Of a stretch of DNA of 64,000 nucleotides, positions 35,923-45,096 are shown piece by piece. How positions within the stretch are numbered: the stretch's first letter is position 1; every line of letters begins with the position of its first letter. The position numbers and the translations under genes are program-made. A model generated the notes under the pieces. It made no database searches and was not told where the DNA came from. It saw nothing but the letters and a program-made list of their open reading frames with translations. The DNA comes from CAWCOU01 sp963797335 (lineage in GTDB: Bacteria > Pseudomonadota > Gammaproteobacteria > JAURND01). The stretch is taken from assembly GCA_963797335.1 (NCBI GenBank), contig CAWCOU010000007.1, forward strand, positions 62,001 to 126,000, given 5' to 3'.

Positions 35923-37059
35923 TTAGGAAGTACTACCGTAAAACAATAATGCGATATACGCAAAAAAGATCAGCAAGTGAATCGCTCCTTGCAACACATT
36001 CGTACGGCCGCTGCCTATTGTTAAGATGCTCATGATTAAAGTAAGCCACAACAGGGTCTCATTCACGTAGTTCAATCCTAGAATTACTGACCTCCCCGTC
36101 ACCAACCCTACCACCAGAACCGCCGGAATAATTAAACCAATAGCAGCCAAAACTGAACCCAGCATGACATTGACTGCATTTTGTAATTGATTACACAAAG
36201 CCCCGCGTATTGCCAGGCAGGATTCAGGGATTAAAAGTAGCATAGCGATTAATAAACCTCCTAATTCATGAGGCGCTTCCAAATAATGCATTGCATAATC
36301 AATAGGTGAGGCCAGGATCTTGATTAGGCCCATAGTCAAAATCAAATAAATAAAAAGAAAGAGCAGATGCCATTTTTTCGAATAAGTTATGGTATGGTGT
36401 GAATGAAAATATTTTTTCACACTGCTATGCACTTCCAAAAAATACTTCCGATGCCGAACAGTTTGAATGCCTAGAAAAATGCCGTAAATCGTTAATGAAA
36501 CGCAAATTAAAAAAATAGTAAGAAAGGGCGACAATACCCCACTTGAAAGCCCACGAGAATAAGACGGCAAAATTAAATTAAACACCGCAATTAATAAAAT
36601 GACGCAGAGAAATGATTTAGCACCTTGCAAATTAATTTGCTGCTCCCGAAAACGCCAGCCGCCAATCAGTAAGGTTGCGCCCAACAATCCATTCAGCATA
36701 AACATGATAATAGCGTATAAGGTATTACGGGCGAGAAATGGGTTATTAGCTCCGGTTAGCATTACACTGCCAATAAGCATCACCTCAAGCGTTACGATGG
36801 AAATGGTCAATATTAACGTACCTAAAGGCTCTCGGATCAGCTCAGCAACCGCCAAAGCGTGACGGAAAATAGCAAATTCGGAGTACAAAATAACTGCGAA
36901 TAACCCTGCTAATAGCATCAGCATAGAAGCAAAATGGTATGGCGTAGCGAGCAAAATATGTCGGGAGAGAAAAACGAGAATAAAACTGGCAACTAATACG
37001 CCTAACGCCCGTTCTTTCACTAGAACAGTCATTAATTTGTTATTGCCAATTTTATGCAT
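35923..37059 (-). CDS. chaA: Calcium/proton (sodium) antiporter ChaA
   Basis: The 378-aa protein has about ten to eleven membrane segments (E. coli ChaA has 366 residues). The two inverted CaCA repeats are visible: AELIREPLGTLILTISIVTLEVML in the first half, cut here at residue about 95, and IPESCLAIRG with LQNAVNVMLGSVLAAIGL in the second, with conserved acidic residues. It exchanges cytoplasmic Ca2+, Na+ or K+ for protons at the inner membrane. CAGGA lies upstream of the ATG. Confidence 0.88.
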   Translation of the reverse strand: MHKIGNNKLMTVLVKERALGVLVASFILVFLSRHILLATPYHFASMLMLLAGLFAVILYSEFAIFRHALAVAELIREPLGTLILTISIVTLEVMLIGSVMLTGANNPFLARNTLYAIIMFMLNGLLGATLLIGGWRFREQQINLQGAKSFLCVILLIAVFNLILPSYSRGLSSGVLSPFLTIFLICVSLTIYGIFLGIQTVRHRKYFLEVHSSVKKYFHSHHTITYSKKWHLLFLFIYLILTMGLIKILASPIDYAMHYLEAPHELGGLLIAMLLLIPESCLAIRGALCNQLQNAVNVMLGSVLAAIGLIIPAVLVVGLVTGRSVILGLNYVNETLLWLTLIMSILTIGSGRTNVLQGAIHLLIFFAYIALLFYGSTS

Positions 37060-37191
37060 TATTTTTTCCTGAGGCTTTAGCGAGAAGCTGACCTTAGTTG
37101 TCGTTAAGATAGTCGATCGACTAATTATTTCGTTATTACTTGAGCGTGGTCCAGGTATAGGTGCTGTATTCTATAGTGTGGGAGCGTCACA

Positions 37192-37455
37192 TTATTGCAA
37201 ACCAAAACTTTTCCTTCGGAATGGATTCAACGATTTTTTCTCATGAACCACATGATCAATAGCTTTATTCATAAATAATTTGATGAGGGTTTGAACAAGA
37301 AACCCCAAAGGCATCATAAAAGATTTGCCCCAGCTAAAGTCGAATAGGAACGCCACACAGCAAGTTAAAAAGGTAAAGTGCGCAATCGTTTCAAAGTGAT
37401 GAGAAATGATCTCAGAAACTACTTCGATTACTGTGTGTGAAAATTTATGTGTCAT
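37192..37455 (-). CDS. Small membrane protein, copy 1 of a duplicated gene
   Basis: The 87-aa protein (start MTHKFSHTVIEVVSEI) has a helical N-terminus, then a hydrophobic segment TCCVAFLFDFSWGKSFMMPL and a second amphipathic stretch FLVQTLIKLFMNKAID. A nearly identical copy (43253-43513) lies 6 kb away in the same orientation, and the homology extends through the upstream region. The family is not recognised. The longer frame to 37476 is disfavoured because copy 2 starts at the equivalent Met. AAGAGG lies 12-17 bases upstream. Confidence 0.65.
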   Translation of the reverse strand: MTHKFSHTVIEVVSEIISHHFETIAHFTFLTCCVAFLFDFSWGKSFMMPLGFLVQTLIKLFMNKAIDHVVHEKKSLNPFRRKSFGLQ

Positions 37456-37548
37456 GGCTTCAATACCTCTTCGCAACTATTATGTAACTTGGAATGATAG
37501 TATTAGACCATATTCAGATTGTATAAAATGTAGTCAATCAGCGGAATG
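37210..37548. repeat. Direct repeat, left copy (about 335 bp, includes the small membrane protein gene)
   Basis: The stretch from the GAATGGATTCAACGATT coding end through the upstream region ending AATGTAGTCAATCAGCGGAA is repeated at about 43276-43606 with only scattered base changes. Both copies have the same orientation and frame the kinase, regulator and NRPS genes. Confidence 0.85.
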
Positions 37549-37759
37549 AGAGGGGATTATTTAGAAAAACATGAATTTTAAGCAAAAATATCTAATAATT
37601 TGCTGTAAACATGTTGTTTTAGCGGTTCTCGTTCTTATCCGTCTTGGCATCTTCAATGGTGGGCACGCTAACCTACGTATGCTACAATTTCACAAAAATA
37701 CAGCCGCCTGGTTGTTAGATGGATCTTTTGTGGAATATTAATCTCCGGGGTAAAACCGA
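37549..37759. other. Intergenic region upstream of the histidine kinase gene
   Basis: AT-rich, no ORF. It contains a partial copy of the dispersed repeat head (ATGGTGGGCACGCT, near 37657). CCGGGG stands about ten bases before the kinase TTG start and may serve as its ribosome site. No clear promoter could be chosen. Confidence 0.4.
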
Positions 37760-38926
37760 TTGGAAAATGAACTTAGAAATTTAGAAGATACATTCTATAA
37801 AATTATTAATGTAGTTCCCGTAAGTATTTACTGGAAAGATAAAAATAGGGTTTATCTAGGTTGTAATAAATACACATTGAACATGGCAGGATTAGATTCA
37901 TTGTCGGAAATTGTCGGTAAAAAGGATGAAGATTTACCTTGGAAGGAAATTGCACCATTGCTTTTAGAAATCGACAATAATGTCATTCTCAATAAACAAA
38001 CAGTTGAAGTTGAGGAAACCCCCTCTCTGGCTTATAATCAAAAAAGAACATTCTTTACCACAAAAACTCCATTATTGAACGAAGAAAGAGAAAGTATTGG
38101 GCTGATTGGAGTTTCTGTTGACGTTACCGATCTTAAAAGTGCCCAAGATAAATTAAAAGCAATGGAGCATCGATTGAAAGGTATGGTGGCCTTAGGTGCG
38201 AATATTGCACATGAGTTACGAACGCCTTTGGCTTCCATCGGTATGGGTATAAGAGGAGCGGAACGCTATTTACCGATTCTGATTGACGCTTATTCAAAAG
38301 CTCAGCAGCATAATATTCCAGTTGGTTTTATAAGACCCAAACACCTAGAAACTTTATTCACCTTGTTGGATGATATTAAAGCGGAGGTTCAATATTCCAA
38401 TACGGTTATTAATATGTTATTGATGAATGTAAAACAAACGGGATTACCTACTGAACATTTAAAGCTATGCTCAATTAAAGAATGTATTAATGATTCTCTT
38501 CATCGATATCCCTTTAAAGCAAATGAAAGTGCATTGATAAAATGGAATGATAAGGACGATTTTTTATTTAGGGGTGATAAAATGCTCCTGGTTCATGTTT
38601 TTTTTAATCTAATAAAAAATGCACTTTATTTTATTGAGGCGGAGAATAAAGGTGAAATTGAAATTTGGTGTACTTCGGACGATGATAACAACTTTCTCAA
38701 TTTTAGGGACACTGCTAGAGGTATATCTGAAGAGGAACTGCCGAAAATATTTGAAAAATTTTATACAACCAATATAAATGGTACCGGTTTGGGCCTTGCT
38801 TTTTGCAAACAAGTAATGGAGAGCTTTAATGGTGAAATAACTTGCGAGTCGAAATATCGTAATTTCACAAAATTTATATTATCTTTTCCGAAATATTCAA
38901 AGGAGATGAACGATGGAAAAAAATGA
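37760..38926 (+). CDS. PAS-domain sensor histidine kinase, CqsS-like core
   Basis: The 388-aa protein has an N-terminal PAS domain (residues 10-125, with IYWKDKNRVYLGCN), so it probably senses a cytoplasmic ligand; no membrane segments are seen. The phosphoacceptor His H151 is in NIAHELRTPLASI. The dimerisation helices are unusually long, with a YLPILIDAYSKAQQ stretch, a pattern I associate with CqsS/LqsS-type quorum kinases. The ATPase has an N-box FFNLIKNALYFI, DTARGI (Ala where Gly is usual) and GTGLGLAFCK. The start is TTG. It overlaps the response regulator gene by 14 bases and is the first gene of the island. Confidence 0.88.
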   Translation: MENELRNLEDTFYKIINVVPVSIYWKDKNRVYLGCNKYTLNMAGLDSLSEIVGKKDEDLPWKEIAPLLLEIDNNVILNKQTVEVEETPSLAYNQKRTFFTTKTPLLNEERESIGLIGVSVDVTDLKSAQDKLKAMEHRLKGMVALGANIAHELRTPLASIGMGIRGAERYLPILIDAYSKAQQHNIPVGFIRPKHLETLFTLLDDIKAEVQYSNTVINMLLMNVKQTGLPTEHLKLCSIKECINDSLHRYPFKANESALIKWNDKDDFLFRGDKMLLVHVFFNLIKNALYFIEAENKGEIEIWCTSDDDNNFLNFRDTARGISEEELPKIFEKFYTTNINGTGLGLAFCKQVMESFNGEITCESKYRNFTKFILSFPKYSKEMNDGKK

Positions 38927-39920
38927 ATTACCCTGCCTTTATCATCCAACGACCGTTGTATTAGTTGACGATGACATTAATTTTTTAAAAAACACCACTC
39001 TTAATTTAGATCCAGATATAGCCTACAAGACTTATAACGATCCATTGGAAGCTTTAAAATTTGTAGAAAAATTAAAAGATCAAAATAAATCGCTCTCGCG
39101 TGTAATTAGTTTAGATGATCCTAATGAAGAGTGCTCTGAAAAAACATATCCATTAAGTTTAAAAATATCATCCATTCTTGATGAAGCATATGATAAGAAT
39201 CAATATGGTAAGGTTTCAGTTCTTCTAGTTGATCACGCCATGCCGCAAATGTCTGGGGGCGATTTTTTTGAAAAAATAGCAGACATCCCGATAAAGAAAG
39301 TGATGTTAACCGGTCAGGCTGACGAAGCATTTGCAGTAAAGTTATTTAATGCCCGCATAATTGATAGATTCATTATGAAGGGTGATAATTCCTTAGGCGT
39401 GTCAATTAATAGGGTTATTCATGAGCTTCAAAAAGAATACTTTCAAGATATTTCAAATACTTTATTGCGTGGACTTCCGTTTAAGAAAACATTTACATTG
39501 GCAGACCCTGAGTTCGTAACACTGTTTAATAATATTCGTAAGGAAGCTGCCGCAACAAGTTTCTATTTGATCGATATGTCTGGTAGCTTTATTTTCATGG
39601 ATTCAAATGGCGCTCCTAGCTGGTTGTTGGTTAGTTCTAAATCGGATGCCTATCAGTTTGCTAAACAGGCAGAGGTGGAAGGTGCTTCAAAAGAAATTGT
39701 GAAAGATTTAAAAAATGGAAAAAAGATTTCATATTTCAATAATTTTGATGAGTATATTCACGCAACGGAAGGGCATTGGGAAAACTATTTATACGATGCC
39801 AAAAAATTAGGTAATGCCGGAGAATATTTTTATACCTTGGTACAGGAATTGCCCGGATTTCCAATAAAAAAGAATAAGATTCTTTCATATAATGAATATT
39901 TGAGAAACAACAGTGATTAG
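38913..39920 (+). CDS. Atypical response regulator with unclassified C-terminal domain
   Basis: The 335-aa protein has a receiver domain with the acidic cluster VDDD (residues 18-21), the phosphoacceptor D107 in LLVDHAMPQMSGG and the conserved K156 (FIMKGD). About 45 extra residues (about 50-95) are inserted between the second strand and the D107 strand. The C-terminal 150 residues (SFYLIDMSGSFIFMDSNGA, then WENYLYDAKKLGNAGEYFYT) are not a known DNA-binding or enzyme output. I recall similar receiver proteins next to CqsS-like kinases. Cognate to the kinase upstream, with which it overlaps. Confidence 0.82.
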   Translation: MEKNELPCLYHPTTVVLVDDDINFLKNTTLNLDPDIAYKTYNDPLEALKFVEKLKDQNKSLSRVISLDDPNEECSEKTYPLSLKISSILDEAYDKNQYGKVSVLLVDHAMPQMSGGDFFEKIADIPIKKVMLTGQADEAFAVKLFNARIIDRFIMKGDNSLGVSINRVIHELQKEYFQDISNTLLRGLPFKKTFTLADPEFVTLFNNIRKEAAATSFYLIDMSGSFIFMDSNGAPSWLLVSSKSDAYQFAKQAEVEGASKEIVKDLKNGKKISYFNNFDEYIHATEGHWENYLYDAKKLGNAGEYFYTLVQELPGFPIKKNKILSYNEYLRNNSD

Positions 39921-40182
39921 TTATTGGCTGGCGCGAAATCGCCATGCTGTACGACAATAATTGCTGAGGGCGCAGACAGCTTGCTGGCCTATTTGATAAT
40001 TGCTAGAACTGCAGGTATAATGCGTAGTTGCGCCAAGCGAATTAATGCCAAACTTAAGCTTCCACAAGGTAGAAGGGAGCTTTCCTATTGACGACAAGTC
40101 ATAGTTTAAGGACAACTTTTTTTGAACACTATCAGGGAGATTTACCATATAGGACAAAAATGAATAATGTGACGTAAAGAAT
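39921..40182. other. Intergenic region between regulator and NRPS, possible gene remnant
   Basis: This 262-base stretch is visibly less AT-rich than its neighbours. A minus-strand frame (39921-40157) ending in YCRTAWRFRASQ shows coding-like composition but no recognisable family or ribosome site. It may be the remnant of a gene or element inserted before the NRPS gene. No good promoter was identified. Confidence 0.35.
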
Positions 40183-43100
40183 ATGAAACAATTACAAAAA
40201 CTATTCGAAGATCAAGTTGTAAATAATCCATCAGCTATTGCTTTAGATGCAATTGATAAACAATTTACTTATGAGCAACTTTCGTTTTTCAGCAATAGAA
40301 TAGGTCATAAGCTTCAAGAAGCAGGCGCTAAACCTAATACATTAATTGCAATAGTCATGGAAAAAGGATGGGAGCAGGTCGCGGCTGTTTTGGGTATTTT
40401 GAAGTCAGGGGCAGCTTACCTTCCTATAGACCCTACCGAATCAGAAGAAAGAATATTCCATCTCTTAAAAATTGGCGAAGTGCAGCTAATTCTGACTCAA
40501 ACCAAATTAATGAATGAGCGAATTTGGCCTTCCTACACACGATGTTTTGCAGTAGACGACGATAACGAATGGATTTCCTATCCAACGTCAATTCCCGCAA
40601 TCGAACAAAACCTGGCACATCTAGCCTATGTCATTTTTACATCAGGAACGACGGGCATCCCAAAAGGGGTGATGATCGATCATCAAGGAGCAGTTAATAC
40701 CATTTTGGATATTAATTACCGCTTTAAGATAAGTAATGCCGACAAGGTATTGGCAATCTCAGCCCTGCATTTTGATTTATCAGTCTATGATATTTTTGGA
40801 ACGTTAGCTGCCGGTGGTACCCTTGTTATTCCATCAGCTTGTGAAAGCATTAATCCACGCTCATGGATTCCTATCTTTTTAGATAAGAAAATCTCGATTT
40901 GTAATTGCGTTCCACCTTTATTTCAAGCTTTCATTGCCTGTTTATTGCAAAGCCCGCAAAAAAATAATATTCCATCGCATTTACGCTTAGTACTACTTAG
41001 CGGTGATTGGATACCTACCACTTTACCCGCCCAAACGAAAAGTCTAATGCCAGAGATTGAGATGATAAGTCTGGGTGGCGCAACAGAAGCCTCTATTTGG
41101 TCTATTTTATACCCTATCACGGATATAGTATTTTCTCAAAAAAGTATTCCTTACGGGAAGCCAATGAATAATCAGTCATTCTATATTCTTAATGAAGGAC
41201 TAATGCCAGTGTCATTGGATGAACCAGGAGAGCTATACATTGGCGGCATTGGTTTGGCAAAAGGATATTGGCGAGATGAGTGTCGTACGGAAGCTTCATT
41301 TATAACGCATCCGCATTTGGGTAAATTATACAAAACAGGCGATTTGGGGCGTTATTTGCCCGATGGGAATATAGAATTTCTGGGTAGAATCGATTTTCAA
41401 GTAAAAATTCATGGCTTTCGTGTCGAAACAAGCGCTATTGAAACTTGTTTATTGGAGCACCCCGCCGTGCAACAAGCGGCCGTTATCGCAGTAGGTAAAG
41501 AATTTAATAAGCGATTGATTGCTTACCTTGTTTTAAAAAAAGATCGGTTAAAAAGTAGTGAATTAATTAGCCGTATCCATATAGCGCAGTGGCATGCGAT
41601 CCATGATGGGTTAACAAACACCCAAAGCACCCAAAGTATCCATGTCAATCCGGTATTTAATACCTTAGGTTGGACCTCTAGCTTTTCAGGAACTCCTATC
41701 GCCCAAGAACAAATGCAAGAATGGGTTGACGAAACGGTAAACAAAATTTTACGACTAGAGCCAAAAAGAATTTTGGAAGTTGGTTGTGGTTTAGGGTTGC
41801 TTCTGTTTCAAATTGCGCCTAAGGTGAAAGAATACGATGCAGCAGATTACTCAGAACGGACAATTAAATATGTAAAAAATCAAGTCGATGATTTAAGGCT
41901 GTCGAATGTTAGATTATTTACAGGGGAAGCTAAGTGCCTTAACTTTGTTAATACAACTTTATACGATACGATTGTTATTAATTCAGTCATTCAGTATTTT
42001 AGTGGTATGGATTATTTTTGTGAAGTGTTGAGAGAGATAATCCAACATGTAAAACCGGGTGGAAAAATTTTTATTGGTGATATTAGAAATATCATTCATC
42101 TTCGTATATTCCATATAGCTAAGCAATTATTTAAAATTAAAAAAGAAACGTCATTTCTGGAATTTAAAACGACAGTAGATAGGCATGTGAATGATGAAGA
42201 AGAGCTATTAATTGATCATCGATTTTTCCAGGAGATACGAAAGCAAATCCCTAGAATAAGTGCAGTTGATGTTCAGTTAAAGAGGGGGCATTTTTTAAAT
42301 GAAATGACTTGTTATCGGTATGATGTCGTATTATATCTCGATCATGACTCCTTTGAAAGAACGCTAGAAATCGATTGGGTTAATTGGCAACTAGAAAAAC
42401 TAGACTTAACTGGAATTGAAAATTTTTTAGAAAGTGAACCAAACTATTTTTCAGTAAAAAATATAGCTAATAAAAGAATTGTTAATTTGGAAGAAATACT
42501 GGAAGAAGCAAAAGGTGAATCCGTTAACTGGTTTAATTCTTTCAAAAAGAAAGTCGTTTCCTTGAACAAGTCTGCAATGGATCCTAATGATTTATACCAA
42601 CTGGCGGATAAAAGAGGATATGAAGTTTCTATTTCATGGTCAAGGGAATGTCCAACGACTTGCTTTGATGTTATTTTTTCGAAAAAATCGGTCAAAAAGA
42701 AAATAGTGGAACTCGATCTAAAAGAAACAGAGTCTAGAGACCTAGAGAGCTATGCCAATGTTCCGGTTAAATCAAAAATCATAAATAAAATCTTTTCAAA
42801 TTTGAACAAATACCTGCAAACTAAATTGCCAAAATATATGGTCCCGCAAACTTTTATAAACCTTGATAAGTTACCATTAAATTCAAATGGAAAAATAGAC
42901 CGTCAAGCTTTAGTTTCAGGCAATGTTATTATCAAAAATGTGAAGTATGTCCCTCCAAAAACAGCCATTGAGAAAAAATTAGCAAAGATTTGGCAAGAAG
43001 TATTAAATATTGAAAAAATTAGTGTAAATGAGAATTTTTATGAAATTGGTGGAACATCCTTGTTGGCAATAATAATCATAAATAAAATAGACAAATCTTT

Positions 43101-43263
43101 TGCCGTTCATCTAACAATTGGAGAGTTCATTCTTCATTCGCCAACAATACAGGCCTTGGCAGAGTTAATCAAAGAAAGAATTCCTTTAAATATGAGTACT
43201 GTATCTCCTTCTTTAGAAAAGAAGAGTTTTATGGCCGCCGGTAGGTTGATTACTACGCACTAA
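40183..43263 (+). CDS. Single-module NRPS: Cys adenylation domain interrupted by a methyltransferase, plus carrier domain
   Basis: The 1026-aa protein starts directly with an adenylation domain (no condensation domain): A3 IFTSGTTGIPKG (151-162), A4 FDLSVYDIFG (197-206), A5 GGATEASIW (298-306), A8 GRIDFQVKIHGFRVE (401-415), A10 LPLNSNGKIDR (897-907, catalytic K904). Pocket residues D198, L199, Y202, N241, L271, S273, L297, I305, W306 and K904 read DLYNLSLIWK, the known cysteine code. Between A8 and A9 sits an NRPS-type methyltransferase (about 455-780; SAM motif LEVGCGLG at 531-538, preceded by FNTLGWTSSFSGTPI). A carrier domain follows (about 920-1000, phosphopantetheine site S959 in IGGTSLLA). 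No thioesterase or reductase. Predicted to load and methylate cysteine; release partner unknown. Confidence 0.9.
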   Translation: MKQLQKLFEDQVVNNPSAIALDAIDKQFTYEQLSFFSNRIGHKLQEAGAKPNTLIAIVMEKGWEQVAAVLGILKSGAAYLPIDPTESEERIFHLLKIGEVQLILTQTKLMNERIWPSYTRCFAVDDDNEWISYPTSIPAIEQNLAHLAYVIFTSGTTGIPKGVMIDHQGAVNTILDINYRFKISNADKVLAISALHFDLSVYDIFGTLAAGGTLVIPSACESINPRSWIPIFLDKKISICNCVPPLFQAFIACLLQSPQKNNIPSHLRLVLLSGDWIPTTLPAQTKSLMPEIEMISLGGATEASIWSILYPITDIVFSQKSIPYGKPMNNQSFYILNEGLMPVSLDEPGELYIGGIGLAKGYWRDECRTEASFITHPHLGKLYKTGDLGRYLPDGNIEFLGRIDFQVKIHGFRVETSAIETCLLEHPAVQQAAVIAVGKEFNKRLIAYLVLKKDRLKSSELISRIHIAQWHAIHDGLTNTQSTQSIHVNPVFNTLGWTSSFSGTPIAQEQMQEWVDETVNKILRLEPKRILEVGCGLGLLLFQIAPKVKEYDAADYSERTIKYVKNQVDDLRLSNVRLFTGEAKCLNFVNTTLYDTIVINSVIQYFSGMDYFCEVLREIIQHVKPGGKIFIGDIRNIIHLRIFHIAKQLFKIKKETSFLEFKTTVDRHVNDEEELLIDHRFFQEIRKQIPRISAVDVQLKRGHFLNEMTCYRYDVVLYLDHDSFERTLEIDWVNWQLEKLDLTGIENFLESEPNYFSVKNIANKRIVNLEEILEEAKGESVNWFNSFKKKVVSLNKSAMDPNDLYQLADKRGYEVSISWSRECPTTCFDVIFSKKSVKKKIVELDLKETESRDLESYANVPVKSKIINKIFSNLNKYLQTKLPKYMVPQTFINLDKLPLNSNGKIDRQALVSGNVIIKNVKYVPPKTAIEKKLAKIWQEVLNIEKISVNENFYEIGGTSLLAIIIINKIDKSFAVHLTIGEFILHSPTIQALAELIKERIPLNMSTVSPSLEKKSFMAAGRLITTH

Positions 43264-43513
43264 GACTTTTGGTACGAAATGGATTCAACGATTTTTTCTC
43301 ATGAACCACATGATCAATAGCTTTATTCATAAATAATTTGATGAGGGTTTGAACAAGAAACCCCAAAGGCATCATAAAAGATTTGCCCCAGCTAAAGTCG
43401 AACAAGAACGCTACGCAGCAAGTTAAAAAGGTAAAGTGCGCAATCATTTCAAAGTGATGGGAAATGATCTCAGAAACGACTTCGATTAGGGTGTGTGATA
43501 ATTTATGTGTCAT
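43253..43513 (-). CDS. Small membrane protein, copy 2 of a duplicated gene
   Basis: The 86-aa protein is nearly identical to the 37192-37455 product. It differs by a few substitutions (KLSHTLIEV versus KFSHTVIEV) and a different C-terminal end (PFRTKSLSA). Its last 11 bases overlap the 3' end of the convergent NRPS gene, so the duplicated block was joined right at that gene's end. Function unknown; one hydrophobic segment (TCCVAFLFDFSWGKSFMMPL). Confidence 0.65.
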   Translation of the reverse strand: MTHKLSHTLIEVVSEIISHHFEMIAHFTFLTCCVAFLFDFSWGKSFMMPLGFLVQTLIKLFMNKAIDHVVHEKKSLNPFRTKSLSA

Positions 43514-43606
43514 GGCTTCAATACCTCTCTTCGCATTTATTGTGTAACTTGGAATGATAGTATTAGACCATATCTAGATTGTATAAAATGTAGTCAATCG
43601 GCGGAA
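43276..43606. repeat. Direct repeat, right copy
   Basis: Same sequence and orientation as 37210-37548, covering the small gene and its upstream region. The two copies enclose about 5.7 kb with the kinase, regulator and NRPS genes, and homologous recombination between them would delete that block. Confidence 0.85.
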
Positions 43607-43648
43607 GGAAGTTCACTCGTTTTAATATATATTAATTTTAAGTGAAAT

Positions 43649-45019
43649 TTAGACGTATTTTACATATAATCTATTTTTCCGTTGAAAATGCCAATAGATC
43701 CTGGTGCCTAGTAATAGGCTGGAAACCATTAATCCTAAATCAATCCCAGTCCATAACCCTAGGCCCTGCCAATGCCACTGAAATGCCAGCAAATAGCCCA
43801 TACCAATACCCATAACTGCATAAGAGACCAGGCTTATCAACATAGGCACAAAGGTGTCGCGCAAGCCGCGTAAAAATCCGGTGAAAATCCCTTGGAAAAC
43901 ATCGAAAACGTGCAATACACTGGTCATGATTAAGAAAGTGATGGCCATTTTCTGTACAGGCAAGTAATTGGCTTGGTGGGGTGAAATAAAGCAATTAATA
44001 ATCAGTTTCGGGAACCCCAGAAGCAAGGTGATGATAATTACCCCTATAGAAGCCCCTAATAGCAAGCCTACGGTTAGGGTTCTCAACAAATGATCCTCCT
44101 CTCCAGCTCCTATTAGATGGCCGACACGAATGCCCATGGCCATGCTAATACCCATGGGAAACATATAGGCCAAGGATGCACATTGAAAGGCAATTTGATG
44201 GGCTGCTAAACTCACGACGCCAAAGTAACCCATCATGACCACGACCAGGGAGCACATCAGTATCTCGATAAAATAGTTGCCGCTGCACGGTAATCCTAAA
44301 TGAAACACTTCTCGAATAGTCACCCAATTAAAACGTTGCCATCGGGCAAGCTCGGCAGTTTTACGCAAGGCGGGCCTTCGGTGGACATAATATAATAAGC
44401 TCAAAAACATCGCCCATTCCGTGGCCGAGTTAGCATAGCCAATGCCTTTCATTGCCAACGGCGTGATCAAGCCAAAAAAACCGGTCATCAGCGAATAGCT
44501 GAGCACCGCATTAAATGGAATCGCCAAAGCACAAATAACCATGACGATTCGAGGATGATGCAATGCCGATACAAATTCCCGTAACGTAAAAAACCCCAAT
44601 AAGGCGGGGAAGCCCCAAATAAGTGCATGCAGGTATTGCTGGCATAAACTCACTACGGCGGGGTCTTGACCAATGCGGCTAAACACAGTAGGTAAATACC
44701 AGATCGTGGTAATGCAAGGTAGGGTGAGCAATAAACTGACGTAGAAACCATGGTGCAAATACCGCGCAGCGGCTTGAAGTTGGCCGGCGCCGTAATGTCG
44801 GGCAATTAAGATACCGATTGCATTGAGGATGCCCATGCCGATTACCAACAGCAACATATAAGATGCATTTGATAAAGCCCCGGCTGCTAGAGCATCCGCA
44901 GAAAGCATACCCATCATGAGCGTGCTGATGAGTTGTAAGATTTTCTGCGCGAGTAATGCGGCGATCAGAGGCAATGCTAAGGCTAAGGTTTTTTTGCTTT
45001 CGGCCAGTAAGGGGTGCAA
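43649..45019 (-). CDS. MATE family multidrug efflux transporter (NorM type)
   Basis: The 456-aa protein has twelve predicted membrane segments, the family length. The N-terminal half holds LALALPLIAALLAQKILQ and the family-typical GMGILNAIGILIARHYGAG. The start of the second half holds the LGLPCSGNYFIEILM repeat and MGIRVGHLIGAG. It exports cationic drugs with Na+ or H+ at the inner membrane. The start is TTG (45019) with AAGGA eight bases upstream. It lies just behind the NRPS island and could in principle export its product, but it is transcribed toward the island from its own start. Confidence 0.9.
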   Translation of the reverse strand: MHPLLAESKKTLALALPLIAALLAQKILQLISTLMMGMLSADALAAGALSNASYMLLLVIGMGILNAIGILIARHYGAGQLQAAARYLHHGFYVSLLLTLPCITTIWYLPTVFSRIGQDPAVVSLCQQYLHALIWGFPALLGFFTLREFVSALHHPRIVMVICALAIPFNAVLSYSLMTGFFGLITPLAMKGIGYANSATEWAMFLSLLYYVHRRPALRKTAELARWQRFNWVTIREVFHLGLPCSGNYFIEILMCSLVVVMMGYFGVVSLAAHQIAFQCASLAYMFPMGISMAMGIRVGHLIGAGEEDHLLRTLTVGLLLGASIGVIIITLLLGFPKLIINCFISPHQANYLPVQKMAITFLIMTSVLHVFDVFQGIFTGFLRGLRDTFVPMLISLVSYAVMGIGMGYLLAFQWHWQGLGLWTGIDLGLMVSSLLLGTRIYWHFQRKNRLYVKYV

Positions 45020-45096
45020 TGTTTTTCCTTGGTATCCACGTTCAATAGGTTTTTTTAGACCTATTCTAGAAGACTTTCCATTGCATGAAAAGATAG

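Noticed and set aside
40183..43263. Luciferase or acyl-CoA synthetase rather than NRPS
   Set aside because: A carrier domain, an amino-acid-type pocket with Asp at the first position and an NRPS methyltransferase argue for an NRPS.
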